Assembly (NCBI RefSeq): GCF_000819765.1
Contig: NZ_CDBT01000024.1
Location: forward strand, 167,327-231,326
Reading direction: 5' to 3'
DNA: 64,000 bases
Origin: Aeromonas bivalvium
Lineage (GTDB): Bacteria > Pseudomonadota > Gammaproteobacteria > Enterobacterales > Aeromonadaceae
Shown piece by piece: positions 36,963 through 45,977 of the stretch (position 1 is the stretch's first letter; each line of letters opens with the position of its first letter). The position numbers and the translations under genes were made by a program. Under the pieces are notes generated by a model that did not search any database, had not been told where the DNA came from, and saw nothing but the letters and a program-made list of their open reading frames with translations.

Positions 36963-38284
36963 GACAAATCCTTCTGCTGTGCTGTTTGTTGGGGCTCGGC
37001 GGCCAGGGCGTTCAACCTGAGGGTGACGGCATGCTTGTGGGCATCGAGCCCTTCCGCCTGGGCGATGCGCTGGACGATGGGGCCAAGGCCGCGAATGCCG
37101 TCTGCACTGAGCTCCTGCACCGTGTAGCGGCGCTGGTAATCGGCGAGCCCCAGGCTGGAGCAGGTGCGGGCATAGCCGTAGGTGGGCAAGGTGTGGTTGG
37201 TGCCGCTGGCGTAATCGCCGACCGACTCGGGTGTCCATGCCCCCAGGAAGATGGAGCCGGCATTCTCGAGTTTGTCCAGCAGCTGCCGCGGCGCCCGGGT
37301 CTGCACTATGAGGTGCTCCGGCGCATAGGCGTTGGAGATGGCGCAGGCCTCCTCCAGATTGTCACACAGTATGGTCAGACTGGCGGCCAGGGCCTGGGTT
37401 GCGATGTCGCGGCGGCTGAGCAGGGCCAGCTGGCTGGCCAGCTCCCCCTTGACCGCCTCGGCCAGGGCGGCGCTGGTGGTGACCAGCACCACCTGGCTGT
37501 CTGGGCCGTGCTCGGCCTGGGAGAGCAGATCCGAGGCGACGAAGGCGGGGTTCGCGCTCTCGTCGGCAATCACCAGCACCTCGGAGGGGCCGGCCGGCAT
37601 GTCGATGGCGGCGCCGCGCCAGTCCCGGGAGACCTGGCCCTTGGCCTCGGTCACATAGCTGTTGCCCGGACCGAAGATCTTGTCCACCTTGGGGATCGTC
37701 TGGGTGCCATAGGCCATGGCGGCGATGGCCTGGGCGCCGCCGATGGCGAACACCTTCTCGACGCCGCAGGCGCGGGCGGCGAACAGGATCTCGTCGCTGG
37801 CCGGCGACGGGGTGCAGAGCACCACCTCGCGGCAGCCGGCCAGGCCTGCCGGAATGGCCAGCATCATCACGGTGGAGGGGAGGGGCGCACTGCCCCCCGG
37901 CACATAGAGGCCGACCCGGTTGATGGGCTGGGTGCGCAGCTCGCACACCACGCCGGGCTGGGTCTCGATGCGCAGTGGCGCCTGAGCCTGGGCGGCGTGG
38001 AAGGTGCGGATGTTGGCAATCGCCGCCTCGATGGCGTCCTTGATGTCGTCATCCAGACGGGCGCAGGCGGCCTCGATTTCGTCCTCGCCGACGCGAAGCT
38101 GCTCGCGGGGAGCGCGCTCGAAGCGTTGACTCAATTCCCGCAAGGCGTCGTCGCCCCGGCAGCGCACCGCCTTGATGATCTCTTGCACCACGCTGCCGAC
38201 ATCGGCCTCGTTGTCCAGGGCGGGCCGGGCCAGGGCCTCGGCCTGCCGGGCGGGAGAGAGCTGATTCCAGATCAGGGTCTGCAT
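36959..38284 (-). CDS. hisD: Histidinol dehydrogenase
   Basis: The product (441 residues) is the zinc- and NAD-dependent enzyme that oxidises histidinol to histidine in two steps. Landmarks are NRVGLYVPGGSAPLPSTVMM, the NAD-binding AIGGAQAIAAMAYGT and IFGPGNSYVTEAK, and DLLSQAEHGPDSQVVLV, which holds the zinc-binding Gln-His pair. Near the C-terminus EHLIVQT and GDYASGTNHTLPTYGYAR are conserved. It follows hisG by 12 bases and overlaps hisC at its end. Confidence 0.97.
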   Translation of the reverse strand: MQTLIWNQLSPARQAEALARPALDNEADVGSVVQEIIKAVRCRGDDALRELSQRFERAPREQLRVGEDEIEAACARLDDDIKDAIEAAIANIRTFHAAQAQAPLRIETQPGVVCELRTQPINRVGLYVPGGSAPLPSTVMMLAIPAGLAGCREVVLCTPSPASDEILFAARACGVEKVFAIGGAQAIAAMAYGTQTIPKVDKIFGPGNSYVTEAKGQVSRDWRGAAIDMPAGPSEVLVIADESANPAFVASDLLSQAEHGPDSQVVLVTTSAALAEAVKGELASQLALLSRRDIATQALAASLTILCDNLEEACAISNAYAPEHLIVQTRAPRQLLDKLENAGSIFLGAWTPESVGDYASGTNHTLPTYGYARTCSSLGLADYQRRYTVQELSADGIRGLGPIVQRIAQAEGLDAHKHAVTLRLNALAAEPQQTAQQKDLS

Positions 38285-38296
38285 GATATCCCTTCC

Positions 38297-39193
38297 TTAT
38301 TCCATCATCTTTTCGATGGGCAGCACCAGGATGGAGCTGGCGCCGAGGGCCTTGAGCTGCTCCATGGTCTCCCAGAACAGGGTTTCACTGGAAACCACGT
38401 GCAGGGCGACCTGATTGGTGTCACCGGCCAGTTGCATGATGGTGGGGCGCTCGGCGCCGGGCAGCAGATCCGTGATGGCATTGAGCTTCTCTTTCGGGGC
38501 GTGCAGCATGATGTACTTGCTCTCGCGGGCCTGCTGCATCCCCTGGATGCGGGGCAGCAGCTTGTCGATCAGCTTCTGCTTGGCGTCGCTCAGGGGGTTG
38601 GGAGCCTGCACCAGCACCGCCTTGGAGCGGTAGATCACCTCCACCTCTTTCAGGCCGTTGGCCTCCAGGGTGGCTCCGGTGGAGACCAGATCGCAGATGG
38701 CATCGGCCAGGCCTGCACGGGGGGCCACTTCCACGGAGCCCCCCAGCATCACGCTCTTGAAGCCAAGCCCCTGCTCGTCGAAGAAGCGCTTGAGCAGCCC
38801 GGGGTAGGAGGTGGCGATGCGCTTGCCGGCCAGGCTCTGCGGGCCGGTGTACACCACGTCTTCCGGCACCGCTAGGGAGAGGCGGCAACCGCCGAAATCG
38901 AGCTGTTTCAAGGTTTTGACTTCGAAGGGCAAGCCCTGGGGCTGGCGAATGAGCTGCACCTCTTCCAGCACGTTCTCGCCTATGATGCCAAGGTCGACCA
39001 CCCCTTCCATCACCAGTCCCGGGATGTCGTCATCCCGTACTCGCAGGATATCGATGGGCATGTTCTCGACGTGGGCGATGAGGCGCTGTTCGCGCAGGTT
39101 GATCTTGAGGCCGCAGCTCTTGAACAGGGCTTGGGAGTCCTGGCTCAGACGACCGGACTTTTGCATGGCGATACGCAGGCGTTGTGTTTCCAT
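38297..39193 (-). CDS. hisG: ATP phosphoribosyltransferase, long form
   Basis: The product (298 residues) is the long HisG, which carries out the first and committed step of histidine synthesis and is feedback-inhibited by histidine through its C-terminal ACT-like domain (about residues 225-298). It starts [20 protein letters not shown]. Later motifs include [51 protein letters not shown] (PRPP-binding loop region) and [17 protein letters not shown] strands. It is the first structural gene after the hisL attenuator. GGAAATCGAG precedes the ATG. Confidence 0.97.
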   Translation of the reverse strand: METQRLRIAMQKSGRLSQDSQALFKSCGLKINLREQRLIAHVENMPIDILRVRDDDIPGLVMEGVVDLGIIGENVLEEVQLIRQPQGLPFEVKTLKQLDFGGCRLSLAVPEDVVYTGPQSLAGKRIATSYPGLLKRFFDEQGLGFKSVMLGGSVEVAPRAGLADAICDLVSTGATLEANGLKEVEVIYRSKAVLVQAPNPLSDAKQKLIDKLLPRIQGMQQARESKYIMLHAPKEKLNAITDLLPGAERPTIMQLAGDTNQVALHVVSSETLFWETMEQLKALGASSILVLPIEKMME

Positions 39194-39225
39194 TTGCTCG
39201 ATTTCCTTATAGTCAAAAACGAAAA

Positions 39226-39255
39226 AACCCTCGGAAGTGTGTGCTTCCGAGGGTT
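39226..39255 (-). terminator. his operon attenuator
   Basis: Perfect 12-base arms AACCCTCGGAAG and CTTCCGAGGGTT with a six-base loop are followed on the minus strand by TTTTTTCGTTTTT. The hairpin lies between hisL and hisG, where the his attenuator belongs. A competing pairing is visible just upstream (GGAAG at 39277-39281 with CTTCC at 39298-39302). Stalling at the His codons of hisL would favour antitermination. Confidence 0.92.
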
Positions 39256-39322
39256 CATGAATCTTGCGGTCCTTTTGGAAGTCACCAGTTAAGTGTCTTC
39301 CAGCAGTCAACCTCCTGAAAGA

Positions 39323-39373
39323 CTATTCGGGATGATGATGGTGGTGATGAGTCTTCAGGATGGTGAACTTCAT
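39323..39373 (-). CDS. hisL: his operon leader peptide
   Basis: The 16-residue peptide MKFTILKTHHHHHHPE has six consecutive histidine codons (E. coli HisL has seven in MTRVQFKHHHHHHHPD). AAAGGATTG lies before the ATG. It lies about 70 bases before the attenuator hairpin. The ribosome on this peptide senses charged His-tRNA: pausing at the His codons under starvation prevents the terminator from forming, and the operon is expressed. Confidence 0.96.
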   Translation of the reverse strand: MKFTILKTHHHHHHPE

Positions 39374-39419
39374 GTAATCAATCCTTTACAAATAAGATGT
39401 CGTAGTTGACGCCTGATTT

Positions 39420-39447
39420 AAACTACCTGCCTTGACAGAAAATGCAA
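39420..39447 (-). promoter_or_regulatory. Candidate his operon promoter
   Basis: On the minus strand TTGCAT (39447-39442) and TAGTTT (39425-39420) are 16 bases apart, giving a start about 40 bases before hisL. The -10 box is poor, and an overlapping box TTTAAA is possible. Confidence 0.35.
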
Positions 39448-39535
39448 CCGAAAAATGTGATCCGGGCGATTAAAGTGGAGAAAACGGTTTTCTGGTCGAT
39501 AACTAGACAGTGAGATGCCAAAAGGAGGCGACATC

Positions 39536-39781
39536 ATGCCCAGTCAGGACCTGCTATTTCCCATCCTGCCCCGTGCACCGGCGACGCCGAGTCCGGACGA
39601 CATCAAGCGGGAGGTGACCCAGATCAGCCAGAAACATCAACTGCGCAAGATTGGCACCGACACTGGCGGTGCTGGCCAGCAACACCAGCAGGAGCACCCT
39701 TCGGCCAAGGATGATCAGCCAAGGGCGCAGGAAGATGATCACAAGCCGGACCCGGACCATCAGATCGATCTCTTCGTCTGA
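39536..39781 (+). CDS. Small hydrophilic hypothetical protein
   Basis: An 81-residue protein starting MPSQDLLFPILPRAPATPSP and ending with DHQIDLFV. It is very rich in Asp, Gln, His, Lys and Pro in its second half and is probably disordered there. No signal, membrane segment or known domain is seen. AAAGGAGG lies eight bases before ATG 39536, which is preferred over ATG 39515 inside that purine run. It is divergent from the his operon and precedes the yoaA helicase gene by 67 bases. Function unknown. Confidence 0.6.
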   Translation: MPSQDLLFPILPRAPATPSPDDIKREVTQISQKHQLRKIGTDTGGAGQQHQQEHPSAKDDQPRAQEDDHKPDPDHQIDLFV

Positions 39782-39848
39782 GCACATTATCAGTCCCGCT
39801 TTCGCCGCGCTTTTGGCATAATGGCGGCTTTTACGCGGGACGCTCCTT

Positions 39849-41801
39849 TTGACCATCCAGACCCTGTTCAAGCCAGATGGCCCTCTGGCCAGCCACATCG
39901 AGGGCTTCAAGGCCCGCGCGCCCCAGCTGGCGATGGCCGAGGCGGTCGCGGATACCATAGCGGGGCATGGTCGCCTGCTGGTGGAGGCGGGGACGGGCAC
40001 CGGCAAGACCTACGCCTATCTGGTGCCGGCGCTGGAGTCCGGCAAGCGGGTAGTGATAAGCACTGGCTCCAAGAACCTGCAGGAGCAGCTCTTCTACCGG
40101 GATCTTCCCACCATCACGGCGGCACTTTCTTACACGCCGCCGGTGGCCCTGCTCAAGGGGCGCAGCAACTATCTGTGCATCGAGCGGATGAACCGCCTCT
40201 TGAGCGAATCCCACCTGCAAAAGCCCGAGATCCTCAGCGATCTGGTCAAGGTGAAATCCTGGTCCACCGCGACCCAGACCGGGGATGTGGGGGACATCCC
40301 GGGGCTGCAGGAGAACGCCGAGATCCTTCCCCAGATCACCAGCACCAATGAGAACTGTCTGGGGCGCGACTGCCCCTACTATGACGACTGCCACCTGGTG
40401 GTGGCCCGGCGCCGCGCCATGGAGGCCCAGGTGGTGGTGATCAATCATCACCTCTTCTTCGCCGATATGGCGGTGAAAGACACGGGGTTTGGCGAGTTGG
40501 TGCCAGAGGCCCAGGTCTATGTGTTCGATGAGGCCCACCAGTTGGGGGAGATAGCCAGCCACTATTTCGGCAAGTCGGTGGGCAGCCGCGCCTTGCAGGA
40601 TCTGGCCCGGGACATCCAGCTCGCCTATCGGGCAGAGGCCCATGACATGGGACAGCTTGGCAAGGCGGCCGACAGGCTTGCCATTGCCAGCCAGGATCTG
40701 CGCCTGGCCTTTGGTGTCGATGGCGGGCGGGGCAACACCCGCGACATGTTGCGTCAGCCACTCTGGGGCCAGGCGCTGGCCCGCCTCAATGATGCCATCG
40801 GGCTCTGTTATGAGGTGCTGAAACTGGCTCTGGGCCGGGGCGAGCAGCTGGATCACTGCTTCGAGCGGTTGTGCGAACTGCGTACCCGGCTTGGTGAGGT
40901 GCTGGCCATCAACCAGACCGGTTTCTCCTACTGGTACGAGTGCAGCCGGCTCCACTTTTCCCTCAATCTCACCCCGCTGTCGGTGGCCGATCGGTTCGGC
41001 GCCGAGGTGCAGCGCCCCGACGTGGCCTGGATCTTCACGTCCGCGACTCTGACGGTGGACATGGGCTTTGATCACGTCAAGAGCGAGCTGGGGCTGGCGG
41101 GGAGCCGCGAGCTTATCCTCGACAGCCCGTTCGACTATGGCGAACAGGCGCGCCTGTGCGTGCCGCGCCAGCTGCCCGAGCCCAATGCCTTCGGCCGGGG
41201 CGAGCAGTTGGCCCTTCGCCTGATCCCCCTCATCAACAAGACGCCGGGGGGCTGTTTTTTCCTCTGCACCAGCCACCAGGTGATGCGTCAGGTGGCCGAG
41301 GTGCTGCGCCGGGAAATTGGCCGTACCGTCTTGCTGCAGGGGGAGGACAACAAGCAGCGCCTGCTCTCGACCTTCGTGGAAAACGGCCGTGCCGTGCTGG
41401 TGGCCACCAGCAGCTTCTGGGAGGGGATAGACGTGCGAGGGGCGGCATTGTCCTGTGTTATCATCGACAAGCTGCCGTTTGCGAGCCCCGACGACCCGCT
41501 ACTGAAGGCGCGGGTCGATGACTGCAAGTTGAAGGGGGGGGATCCCTTCGCCGAGATCCAGCTGCCCAAGGCGGTGATTGCTCTCAAACAGGGGGTGGGG
41601 CGGCTGATACGTGATCGCCGTGATCATGGCGTCCTGGTCATCTGTGATCCGCGCATGGTCAACAAGCCCTATGGCGCCACCTTTATCAAGAGTCTGCCTG
41701 CCATCCCCCGCACCCGGGACTTGACGGGGCTGGGGGATTTCTTTAGCGGACTGGCCGATGCGGCGAGTCCCGATCCGGCCAAGTCCGATCTGTTTCAATG
41801 A
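39849..41801 (+). CDS. yoaA: DinG/YoaA-type ATP-dependent DNA helicase
   Basis: A superfamily 2, XPD-like helicase of 650 residues that unwinds DNA 5' to 3'. E. coli YoaA works with HolC in damage tolerance. Walker A is LVEAGTGTGKTYAYLVPAL (near residue 45) and the DEAH box is YVFDEAHQLGE. An iron-sulfur cluster site is seen as four cysteines: one in SNYLCIERM and three in NCLGRDCPYYDDC. Motifs V and VI are FWEGIDVRGAALSCVIIDKL and GVGRLIRDRRD. The start is uncertain: TTG 39849 matches the usual N-terminus (residues just before LFKPDGPLASHI), but no good ribosome site is seen. tsaB follows. Confidence 0.93.
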   Translation: MTIQTLFKPDGPLASHIEGFKARAPQLAMAEAVADTIAGHGRLLVEAGTGTGKTYAYLVPALESGKRVVISTGSKNLQEQLFYRDLPTITAALSYTPPVALLKGRSNYLCIERMNRLLSESHLQKPEILSDLVKVKSWSTATQTGDVGDIPGLQENAEILPQITSTNENCLGRDCPYYDDCHLVVARRRAMEAQVVVINHHLFFADMAVKDTGFGELVPEAQVYVFDEAHQLGEIASHYFGKSVGSRALQDLARDIQLAYRAEAHDMGQLGKAADRLAIASQDLRLAFGVDGGRGNTRDMLRQPLWGQALARLNDAIGLCYEVLKLALGRGEQLDHCFERLCELRTRLGEVLAINQTGFSYWYECSRLHFSLNLTPLSVADRFGAEVQRPDVAWIFTSATLTVDMGFDHVKSELGLAGSRELILDSPFDYGEQARLCVPRQLPEPNAFGRGEQLALRLIPLINKTPGGCFFLCTSHQVMRQVAEVLRREIGRTVLLQGEDNKQRLLSTFVENGRAVLVATSSFWEGIDVRGAALSCVIIDKLPFASPDDPLLKARVDDCKLKGGDPFAEIQLPKAVIALKQGVGRLIRDRRDHGVLVICDPRMVNKPYGATFIKSLPAIPRTRDLTGLGDFFSGLADAASPDPAKSDLFQ

Positions 41802-41824
41802 TGCCTTTTAGAGAAGAGTCGAGA

Positions 41825-42526
41825 ATGAATGAGTTGAAGATCCTGGCCCTGGATACCGCCACCGAAGCCTGCTCCGCCGCCCTGCTGGTGGGGGAGCGCG
41901 TTTATGCTCGCTGGGAAGAGGCGCCGCGGGATCACACCAAGAAGATACTGCCCATGGTGCAGGCCGTGCTCGATGAGGCTGGCATTGCCCTGAGCGATCT
42001 CGATGCCATCGCCTTTGGCCGGGGGCCTGGCTCCTTTACCGGGGTACGGATCGGGGTCGGCGTGGCCCAGGGACTGGCCTTTGGTGCCGGTGTGCCCCTG
42101 CTTGGCATCTCCACCCTGGCGGCCATGGCCCAGGGGGCTCATCGCCAGGAGGGGGCAACGCGGGTGATCAGTGCCATCGATGCCCGCATGGGGGAGGTCT
42201 ATGTGGGCCGCTATCTGCTGCAAGACGGCATCATGGTGCTGGATGGCGAGGAGCAGGTCACGGCCCCCGAGGCGGTGGCGCAGCAGCCGACGCTTTCCGG
42301 CCTCTGGTTTAGCGCGGGTACAGGTTTTGAGACCTATGCTGATGGCCTGAGCGCCCTGGCCGATGAGCAGAAACCCTGTCCGGCGGCGCGCCTGCCCGCC
42401 GCCCTGGACATGCTGCCCCTGGCGAGGGCCGCCTGGCTGGCCGGGGCTGCGGTGACCCCGGAGCAGGCCACCCCCGTATACCTCAGAGACAAGGTAACCT
42501 GGAAGAAGCTGCCCGGCCGGGAGTGA
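41825..42526 (+). CDS. tsaB: tRNA threonylcarbamoyladenosine biosynthesis protein TsaB
   Basis: The product (233 residues) is an ASKHA-fold protein that pairs with TsaD and TsaE to make t6A37 in tRNAs reading ANN codons. The N-terminal motif LKILALDTATEACSAALLVG and the GRGPGSFTGVRIGVGVAQGL loop are diagnostic. TsaB has lost the catalytic metal site of TsaD. ATG 41825 is chosen by homology, with GAGTCGAGA upstream; an in-frame start at 41798 adds nine unlike residues. In E. coli tsaB also lies between yoaA and a slp-like gene (yeaY), then fadD. Confidence 0.95.
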   Translation: MNELKILALDTATEACSAALLVGERVYARWEEAPRDHTKKILPMVQAVLDEAGIALSDLDAIAFGRGPGSFTGVRIGVGVAQGLAFGAGVPLLGISTLAAMAQGAHRQEGATRVISAIDARMGEVYVGRYLLQDGIMVLDGEEQVTAPEAVAQQPTLSGLWFSAGTGFETYADGLSALADEQKPCPAARLPAALDMLPLARAAWLAGAAVTPEQATPVYLRDKVTWKKLPGRE

Positions 42527-42555
42527 GCCTTGTGCACCCGGTGAAGGAGACAAAC

Positions 42556-43086
42556 ATGAATGAGAGCCGTCTGTTGAGATACCTGCTGCTGGGCCTGGGT
42601 GCCCTGGTGCTGGCCGGGTGCAGCACCATCCCCAAGGAGCTGGCCTATGAGCCGGAAACCGCCCTGGTGGCCTATCAACCCGCCCTGGCGGGGCAGGAGG
42701 GAAAACCGGCCCGCTGGAGTGGCGTTATCGCCGCCGTGCATAACGAACAGGATCGCAGCCTGGTCGAGGTGGTCTATCTGCCCCTCAAGAACAATGGCGT
42801 GCCCGTGCAGACCGAGCAGAGCCCTGGCCGCTTCCTGGCGGTGATGGAGGGGTTTGTCGACCCCACCCTCTACGCCAAGGGACGCAGCCTGACGGTGCTT
42901 GGCACCCTGGACAAGCCGGTGCAGAGCCAGATTGGCGATCACAAGTATCAGTTTTCCGTGATCCGGGTGACCGGCAGCAAGCTGTGGCCACCGGTCAAGG
43001 AGGTGGAGGTGCGTTACATGGACCCCTATTTCCATGACCCTTTCTATGATCCCTTCTGGCCGCGGCGGCCGATACGGCGCTGGTGA
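42556..43086 (+). CDS. Slp family outer membrane lipoprotein
   Basis: The product (176 residues) is a lipoprotein with the lipobox LGALVLAGCSTIP (Cys at about 19). It matches the Slp/YeaY family, whose E. coli members are induced on entry to stationary phase or under sigma-E control. Family regions are VAYQPALAGQEGKPARWSG and VIAAVHNEQDRSLVEVVYLP, and FLAVMEGFVDPTLYAKGRSL. The C-terminus is Tyr/Phe/Pro/Arg-rich (YMDPYFHDPFYDPFWPRRP), which is longer and more aromatic than I would expect for Slp. AAGGAGACAAAC precedes ATG 42556. Confidence 0.88.
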   Translation: MNESRLLRYLLLGLGALVLAGCSTIPKELAYEPETALVAYQPALAGQEGKPARWSGVIAAVHNEQDRSLVEVVYLPLKNNGVPVQTEQSPGRFLAVMEGFVDPTLYAKGRSLTVLGTLDKPVQSQIGDHKYQFSVIRVTGSKLWPPVKEVEVRYMDPYFHDPFYDPFWPRRPIRRW

Positions 43087-43095
43087 TCCTTGGCT

Positions 43096-43953
43096 ATGAC
43101 GATGGACGCCGGGATGAGAGAGGGGCAGTTGCAGCTGGCCAATGGGCGCCGTGTTGCCCTGCTGGAGTCGGGGCGTACGGGCCAGCCCCTGGTGCTGGCG
43201 CTCCATGGCTGGCTCGACAATGGCGCCAGTTTCCTGCCGCTGGCTGCCTGCCTCGAAGGGATCCATCTCATCTGTGTTGACCTGCCGGGGCACGGCCTGT
43301 CCGATCACAAATCTTCTCCTTATGTGTTCACCGACTGGCTCGACGATCTGCATCAGATCATGGCGGCGGGAGGCTGGTCTGATGTCACCCTGCTCGGTCA
43401 CTCCCTCGGGGCCTTGATTGCCAGCGCCTATGCCGGCGTCTTTCCCGAGCAGGTGGTGCGGCTCATCCTGCTGGAGGGGCTGGGGCCCCTCAGTCAACCC
43501 GATGAGGAGGTGCCCGCCCAGCTGCGGCGGGCCATTCTCAATCGCAGCCTTACCCGCGAGCGCGCCTCCAGTGGTTTTGCCTCCCTCGACGAGGCGGTGG
43601 CGGCCCGCTGCAAGGTGGCCGATATCTCTCCCGAGGCGGCCAGGCTCATCTGCGAGCGCCAGCTGATCCTGCGGGATGGTCGGCTCCATTGGCGCAGCGA
43701 TGCCAGATTGCGGGATCTCTCGCCGCTGCGCATGAGCGAGGGGCAGGCGAGGGCCCTGATGGCGGCGATCCGCTGTCCCGTGCTGTTCGTGCAGGGGGAG
43801 CAGGGCTTTGCCAGCCTGACGGCGCAATGGCTGGCCCGGCGGGACTGTTTTACGCAGATCCATCGGGAGTCGGTGGCGGGCAATCACCATTTTCATATGG
43901 ATAATCCGCTGCAAACCGCCATTGTTATCGAAAAATTCTGTCACATTCGTTAG
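43096..43953 (+). CDS. Alpha/beta hydrolase
   Basis: A protein of about 285 residues with the alpha/beta-hydrolase fold. The oxyanion region is LVLALHGWLDNGASFLPLA, the nucleophile elbow is VTLLGHSLGALIASAYAG (GHSLG, Ser nucleophile), and the catalytic His is in AGNHHFHMDNPLQT. It resembles MhpC/YbfF-type hydrolases and bacterial serine hydrolases near fadD genes. The substrate is unknown; nearby fadD hints at an ester or thioester, which is an inference. The exact start among TTG 43090, ATG 43096 and ATG 43102 is unsure. It starts about 10 bases after the slp stop, so it is probably in one transcript with slp. Confidence 0.85.
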   Translation: MTMDAGMREGQLQLANGRRVALLESGRTGQPLVLALHGWLDNGASFLPLAACLEGIHLICVDLPGHGLSDHKSSPYVFTDWLDDLHQIMAAGGWSDVTLLGHSLGALIASAYAGVFPEQVVRLILLEGLGPLSQPDEEVPAQLRRAILNRSLTRERASSGFASLDEAVAARCKVADISPEAARLICERQLILRDGRLHWRSDARLRDLSPLRMSEGQARALMAAIRCPVLFVQGEQGFASLTAQWLARRDCFTQIHRESVAGNHHFHMDNPLQTAIVIEKFCHIR

Positions 43954-44110
43954 AATCCCCCGTTTTCAATCTTTCAGGTTTGCCTCCTTCCTCACATTTC
44001 ACGATTGTTAATTGGCTGTTAATTGCTATTGCCATATGTAAAGATACCCGGCATTAGAGCGGTAACTCAAAACAAGTGATTGAAATTGGGACAGGGATGG
44101 AGGCAACACA

Positions 44111-45892
44111 GTGAGCGCACAGGTGCGAGTTATGCATGAGCATGAAGGCAAGCATGAGAATACCAGGTTGCAGCAGGCCGACGCCGCTGGGGAGCAGGCG
44201 GTGCCGGTCGACAAGATCTGGCTGACACGCTATCCAGAGGGGGTGCCCGCCGAGATCAATCCCGATATCTACGGCTCCCTGGTCGAGATGTTCGAAGCCT
44301 CGGTGAGCGAATTTGCCGACCAGCCCGCCTTCGTCAACATGGGGCAGACCATTACCTATCGCCGGCTCGAGGAGCAGTCCCGGGCGTTTGCAGCCTACCT
44401 GCAAAACGAGCTCAAGCTGGAGAAGGGGGACAGGGTGGCGGTCATGATGCCGAACCTGTTGCAATACCCCATCGCCGTGTTCGGCATACTGCGCGCCGGC
44501 ATGATAGTGGTCAACGTCAACCCCCTCTATACCCCCCGCGAGCTGGAGCATCAGCTCAACGACTCGGGGGCCAAGGCCATCGTCATCGTCTCCAACTTTG
44601 CCCATACCCTGGAGAAGGTGGTCTACGGCACCCCGGTCAAGCACGTGATCCTGACCCGGATGGGGGACAACCTGGGGCTGGCCAAGGGAACCCTGGTCAA
44701 CTTCGTGGTCAAGTACGTCAAGAAGCTGGTACCCAAATACAATCTGCCCCACGCCAGCACCATGCGCCAGGCCCTGGCCAAGGGGCGCTATCTGCAGTAC
44801 ATCAAGCCCGAGATCCACAACGAGGATGTCGCCTTCCTGCAATACACGGGAGGCACCACTGGCCTGTCCAAGGGGGCCATGCTGACCCATCGCAACATGA
44901 TTGCCAACGTCGAGCAGTGCCTGGGGGTCTATGGTCCCGTGCTGGAGCGGGGCAAGGAGTTCGTGGTCACGGCTCTGCCGCTCTATCACGTCTTTGCCCT
45001 CACGGTGAACTGCCTGTTGTTCATGCGTCTGGGGGGATACAACTTGCTCATCAGCAACCCCCGTGACATCCCGGGCTTTGTCAAAGAGATCAAGCGCTAC
45101 CCCTTTACCTGCATCACAGGGGTCAACACCCTGTTCAATGCCCTGGTCAACAACGACGAGTTCCAGAGCATGGATTTTGCCAAGCTCAAGCTCACCATCG
45201 GCGGCGGCATGGCGGTGCAGCGGGCGGTGGCCGAGCAGTGGAAGACGCTGACCGATACCCCCTTGCTGGAGGGTTATGGCCTGACCGAGTGCTCCCCCCT
45301 GGTGAGCGTCTGTCCCTATGATCTGACCGATTACAATGGCTCCATCGGCCTGCCGGTCTGCTCCACCGATATCCGCCTGGTGGATGAGGCCGGCAACCCC
45401 ATCCTCGCCACCGGTACCCCGGGGGAGATGCAGGTGCGCGGCCCCCAGGTGATGACGGGCTACTGGCAGCGGCCCGAGGCCACCGCCGAGGTGATGCAGG
45501 ATGGCTGGCTCTGCACCGGGGATATCGCCGTGTGCGACCAGCAGGGCTTCTTCAAGATCGTCGATCGCAAGAAGGACATGATCCTGGTGTCGGGCTTCAA
45601 CGTCTATCCCAACGAGATTGAGGACGTGGTGGCCCTGCATCCCAAGGTGCTGGAAGTGGCCGCGGTCGGTGTGCCCCACAAGGTGTCCGGGGAGCTGGTC
45701 AAGGTGTTCGTGGTCAGGAAGGATCCCAAATTGACCCAGGAGGAAGTTATTGCCCATTGCCGTCAACATCTTACTGCCTATAAGGTGCCTAAGCTGGTAG
45801 AATTTCGCGACGAACTTCCCAAGACCAATGTGGGCAAGATCCTGCGCCGCGTGCTGCGCGACGAGGAGATAGCCAGGCAGGCCGGGCAATAA
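44111..45892 (+). CDS. fadD: Long-chain-fatty-acid-CoA ligase FadD
   Basis: The product (593 residues) activates long-chain fatty acids for beta-oxidation and helps pull them across the inner membrane. The ATP/AMP motif is [20 protein letters not shown] and the FACS signature includes [20 protein letters not shown] and [20 protein letters not shown]. The final Lys region is [19 protein letters not shown]. Homology to E. coli FadD starts at [18 protein letters not shown], so about 30 extra residues precede it. GTG 44111 has GGAGG eight bases upstream, which supports the longer form. rnd follows, as in E. coli. No clear FadR box was found by eye. Confidence 0.96.
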   Translation: MSAQVRVMHEHEGKHENTRLQQADAAGEQAVPVDKIWLTRYPEGVPAEINPDIYGSLVEMFEASVSEFADQPAFVNMGQTITYRRLEEQSRAFAAYLQNELKLEKGDRVAVMMPNLLQYPIAVFGILRAGMIVVNVNPLYTPRELEHQLNDSGAKAIVIVSNFAHTLEKVVYGTPVKHVILTRMGDNLGLAKGTLVNFVVKYVKKLVPKYNLPHASTMRQALAKGRYLQYIKPEIHNEDVAFLQYTGGTTGLSKGAMLTHRNMIANVEQCLGVYGPVLERGKEFVVTALPLYHVFALTVNCLLFMRLGGYNLLISNPRDIPGFVKEIKRYPFTCITGVNTLFNALVNNDEFQSMDFAKLKLTIGGGMAVQRAVAEQWKTLTDTPLLEGYGLTECSPLVSVCPYDLTDYNGSIGLPVCSTDIRLVDEAGNPILATGTPGEMQVRGPQVMTGYWQRPEATAEVMQDGWLCTGDIAVCDQQGFFKIVDRKKDMILVSGFNVYPNEIEDVVALHPKVLEVAAVGVPHKVSGELVKVFVVRKDPKLTQEEVIAHCRQHLTAYKVPKLVEFRDELPKTNVGKILRRVLRDEEIARQAGQ

Positions 45893-45977
45893 GCCGGGCC
45901 ATCAAGCCGATATGGGGTAAACCGTGGTTCAGGCCACGGTTTTTTCTTTTGGGCCCACCGACAAGATGCAGGCAAAG

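Noticed and set aside
44050..44110. tRNA-like stretch (TAGAGCGGTAACTCA) before fadD
   Set aside because: It resembles a D-arm only; no acceptor stem or anticodon and T-arms could be matched around it.
44054..45889. Open frame of 611 codons opposite fadD
   Set aside because: fadD has every family motif; the other strand is a codon-bias shadow.
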